Below are positions 62,610-64,000 of a DNA stretch of 64,000 bases, one piece after another. The notes beneath the pieces were generated by a model, which saw nothing but the letters and a program-made list of their open reading frames with translations, searched no databases and had not been told where the DNA came from. The stretch spans positions 64,777-128,776 of the forward strand of contig JAKQDQ010000042.1 of assembly GCA_029573725.1 (NCBI GenBank). The letters run 5' to 3'. Position numbers and translations under genes: made by a program. Position 1 is the first letter of the stretch. Each line of letters begins with the position of its first letter. The DNA is from Verrucomicrobiota bacterium. GTDB taxonomy: Bacteria; Verrucomicrobiota; Verrucomicrobiia; Limisphaerales; JADLHS01.

Positions 62610-63731
62610 CTACAGGGTGAAGGCAGGCAGACGGACGATTTTCCCTCCCTGCAATGCCGATTCGTGCGCGCAAAGTCCGACGCAGGTCCAGTTGGCCGAT
62701 TGCCGGACATTCGGAAACGGATCGCGGTTTTGCGCCAGCGCAGAGGCAAACTCATGCGCCAGATGTGGGTGGCTGCCGCCATGCCCGCTGCCCTGGGTGA
62801 AGCTGAGGTGGGTTTTCTTTGCCGCGTCGTAAACGCCTTGCCTGGTGTATTTGGCGATGCTCCGGGGCAGACGTTTGGCAAAATCCGGGCAGGTGACCCG
62901 TTGAGGGATCCGGGGCTCCGGCTTCTTGGCCGTGTGAACCACCAGCGGTTCGTGCTCAATCAAGGGCCATTCCACCGCCTTCTTCGAGCCGTAAACGTCA
63001 ATGCTCTCGCGATATTGTCGGGCGGTGTCAAACAAACTGCGAATGATGCGCGCGGAAACATCGGTGTCCCTGAATTTGATGTGCGCAGTTTCCACGGCGA
63101 AGGGGGAGCCGTAGCACTTGATCAGTTCCTTCCGGATCGTGCCTGAACCAAAACAGGAGACATACTCGGCCGGCCGGCCGATCAACCCCGCAACCGGTCC
63201 CACGCAATGCGTGGCGTACCACATCGGCGGCAGTCCGGGCCAGTAGTTCGGCCAGCCGTCCATGTCCTGCTGGTGGCTGGATTGGACAAACTGCAATTTC
63301 CCCAGTTCCCCCTGGTCGAGCAGTTCCTTCATGAAGAGGTACTCCCGGGCGTACACCACCGTTTCCATCATCATGTATTTGAGTCCGGTGCGTTTGACGA
63401 GTTCCACGATCTTTTTGCAATCGGCAAGACTGGTCGCCATGGGGACGGTGCAGGCCACATGCTTGCCCGCCTTGAGCGCCGCCAGGCTCATCCAGGCGTG
63501 ATCCGGAATGGGCGAGTTGATATGCACCGCGTCGATGTTCGGATCTTTGAGCATTTGCGCGAAATCCGTATGGCGATTCGCCACACCGAAGTAGTCACCC
63601 ACCGCGTCCAGCTTTTTCCGGTTGCGCTGGCAGATGGCATAACAATCGGTGTGCGGGTGTTTCTGCCACAAGGGAATGAACTCCGCTCCGAATCCCAGTC
63701 CGACGATCGCGATATTGAATTTTTTGCTCAT
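62610..63731 (-). CDS. Gfo/Idh/MocA family oxidoreductase
   Basis: A 373-aa protein starting at ATG 63731 (MSKKFNIAIVGLGFGAEFIP). Rossmann fold at the N-terminus with GxGxxG-type GLGFG, then AVHINSPIPDHAWMSLAALK, GKHVACTVPMA and the C-terminal beta-sheet domain. Shape and length match sugar or inositol dehydrogenases of this family. NAD(P)-dependent; substrate unknown. A DeoR-like regulator is next to it on the same strand, which suits a sugar operon. Confidence 0.93.
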   Translation of the reverse strand: MSKKFNIAIVGLGFGAEFIPLWQKHPHTDCYAICQRNRKKLDAVGDYFGVANRHTDFAQMLKDPNIDAVHINSPIPDHAWMSLAALKAGKHVACTVPMATSLADCKKIVELVKRTGLKYMMMETVVYAREYLFMKELLDQGELGKLQFVQSSHQQDMDGWPNYWPGLPPMWYATHCVGPVAGLIGRPAEYVSCFGSGTIRKELIKCYGSPFAVETAHIKFRDTDVSARIIRSLFDTARQYRESIDVYGSKKAVEWPLIEHEPLVVHTAKKPEPRIPQRVTCPDFAKRLPRSIAKYTRQGVYDAAKKTHLSFTQGSGHGGSHPHLAHEFASALAQNRDPFPNVRQSANWTCVGLCAHESALQGGKIVRLPAFTL

Positions 63732-63874
63732 GATCAATTTGTCCGGTTTGTCTGCTCTGGCACGGGACGGCATGATGGGTTAATCCCCAACGAAGAGCAA
63801 TCCCCAGTTCACCGGGGCGGGAACCTCAACGCGCCGCAGGGGGAGACCGCGCCTTCCCGGAACTCCACCGGCAT

Positions 63875-64000
63875 TCAACCCGCAATGATGACTTCGATGC
63901 CCTGGTCGCGCAATTGCGTGGCCAGATCGGCCGGCGCCTGGCTGTCCGTGACGATGGTGTGGACACGGGCCAGATCGCTGAGCGGTGAAACGGAGCGGCG
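63875..64000 (-). CDS. DeoR-family transcriptional regulator, C-terminal fragment
   Basis: The minus strand at the right edge gives 41 codons and a stop at 63875-63877; the rest lies beyond the window. The residues SDLARVHTIVTDSQAPADL and RDQGIEVIIAG are the end of a DeoR sugar-phosphate-sensing domain. It probably regulates the adjacent Gfo/Idh/MocA gene. Confidence 0.8.
   Translation of the reverse strand, partial: RRSVSPLSDLARVHTIVTDSQAPADLATQLRDQGIEVIIAG

Overview
This G+C-rich bacterial window most likely comes from a Verrucomicrobiota genome, possibly near subdivision 3 / Limisphaerales; that placement is inference from gene content, not phylogeny. The clues are a pseudopilin with an H-X9-DG-type C-terminus, a PEP-CTERM exosortase substrate, a Gfo/Idh/MocA oxidoreductase, a MoxR/VWA (Bat-like) operon and a rearranged dcw cluster that ends in a very divergent FtsZ.

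Layout. 1-9287: an accessory island next to a tRNA-Pro(CGG) gene with an integrase. It carries a Z1-domain SF2 ATPase (cut by the left edge), a DUF4420-type PD-(D/E)XK protein, an AIPR protein, a cytosine-5 DNA methyltransferase, an unrecognised 123-aa protein and a Vsr endonuclease, packed as one operon. I read this as a methylation-linked defence system carried by an integrative element. 9555-15822: a secreted beta-sandwich-like protein, then a haem operon (hemY, hemH, hemE, hemN). 16189-17077: a pseudopilin and its terminator. 17151-23921 (minus strand): moxR, an intruding HNH gene with a palindromic-repeat cluster, DUF58, a DUF4381-like protein, BatA, a BatB-TPR fusion and a polyglutamine TPR-like protein. 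24188-26193: rpsJ-rplC-rplD-rplW, ended by a strong terminator with no rplB.

26487-31072: a MacA-like adaptor, an ATPase and two paralogous FtsX/MacB permeases. 31131-45120: housekeeping genes (PHP phosphatase, DsbD, phospholipase D-type synthase, SirB1-like protein, M20 peptidase, WYL regulator, rho, cysK, PduO-type cobalamin adenosyltransferase, RibD-like reductase, queA). 45397-61644: the dcw cluster mraZ-hyp-rsmH-ftsL-ftsI-murF-mraY-lysM-ftsW-murG-murB-ddl-ftsQ-ftsA-ftsZ. The mraZ promoter is overlapped by GTG-type repeats at an exact 10-bp period. Exactly the three Mur ligases murC, murD and murE are absent. 61795-64000: a PEP-CTERM protein, a Gfo/Idh/MocA oxidoreductase and the 3' end of a DeoR-like regulator cut by the window edge.

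How it fits together: the dcw genes overlap or abut through most of the cluster (ATGA junctions at ftsW-murG, murG-murB and ddl-ftsQ), which suggests translational coupling of lipid II synthesis and divisome genes, probably with MraZ autoregulation at the head. The most unusual points are the defence island with its orphan gene, the FtsZ whose catalytic T7 loop is degenerate while its FtsA-binding tail is kept, the selective loss of murC/D/E from the cluster, and the S10 operon fragment that stops after rplW.
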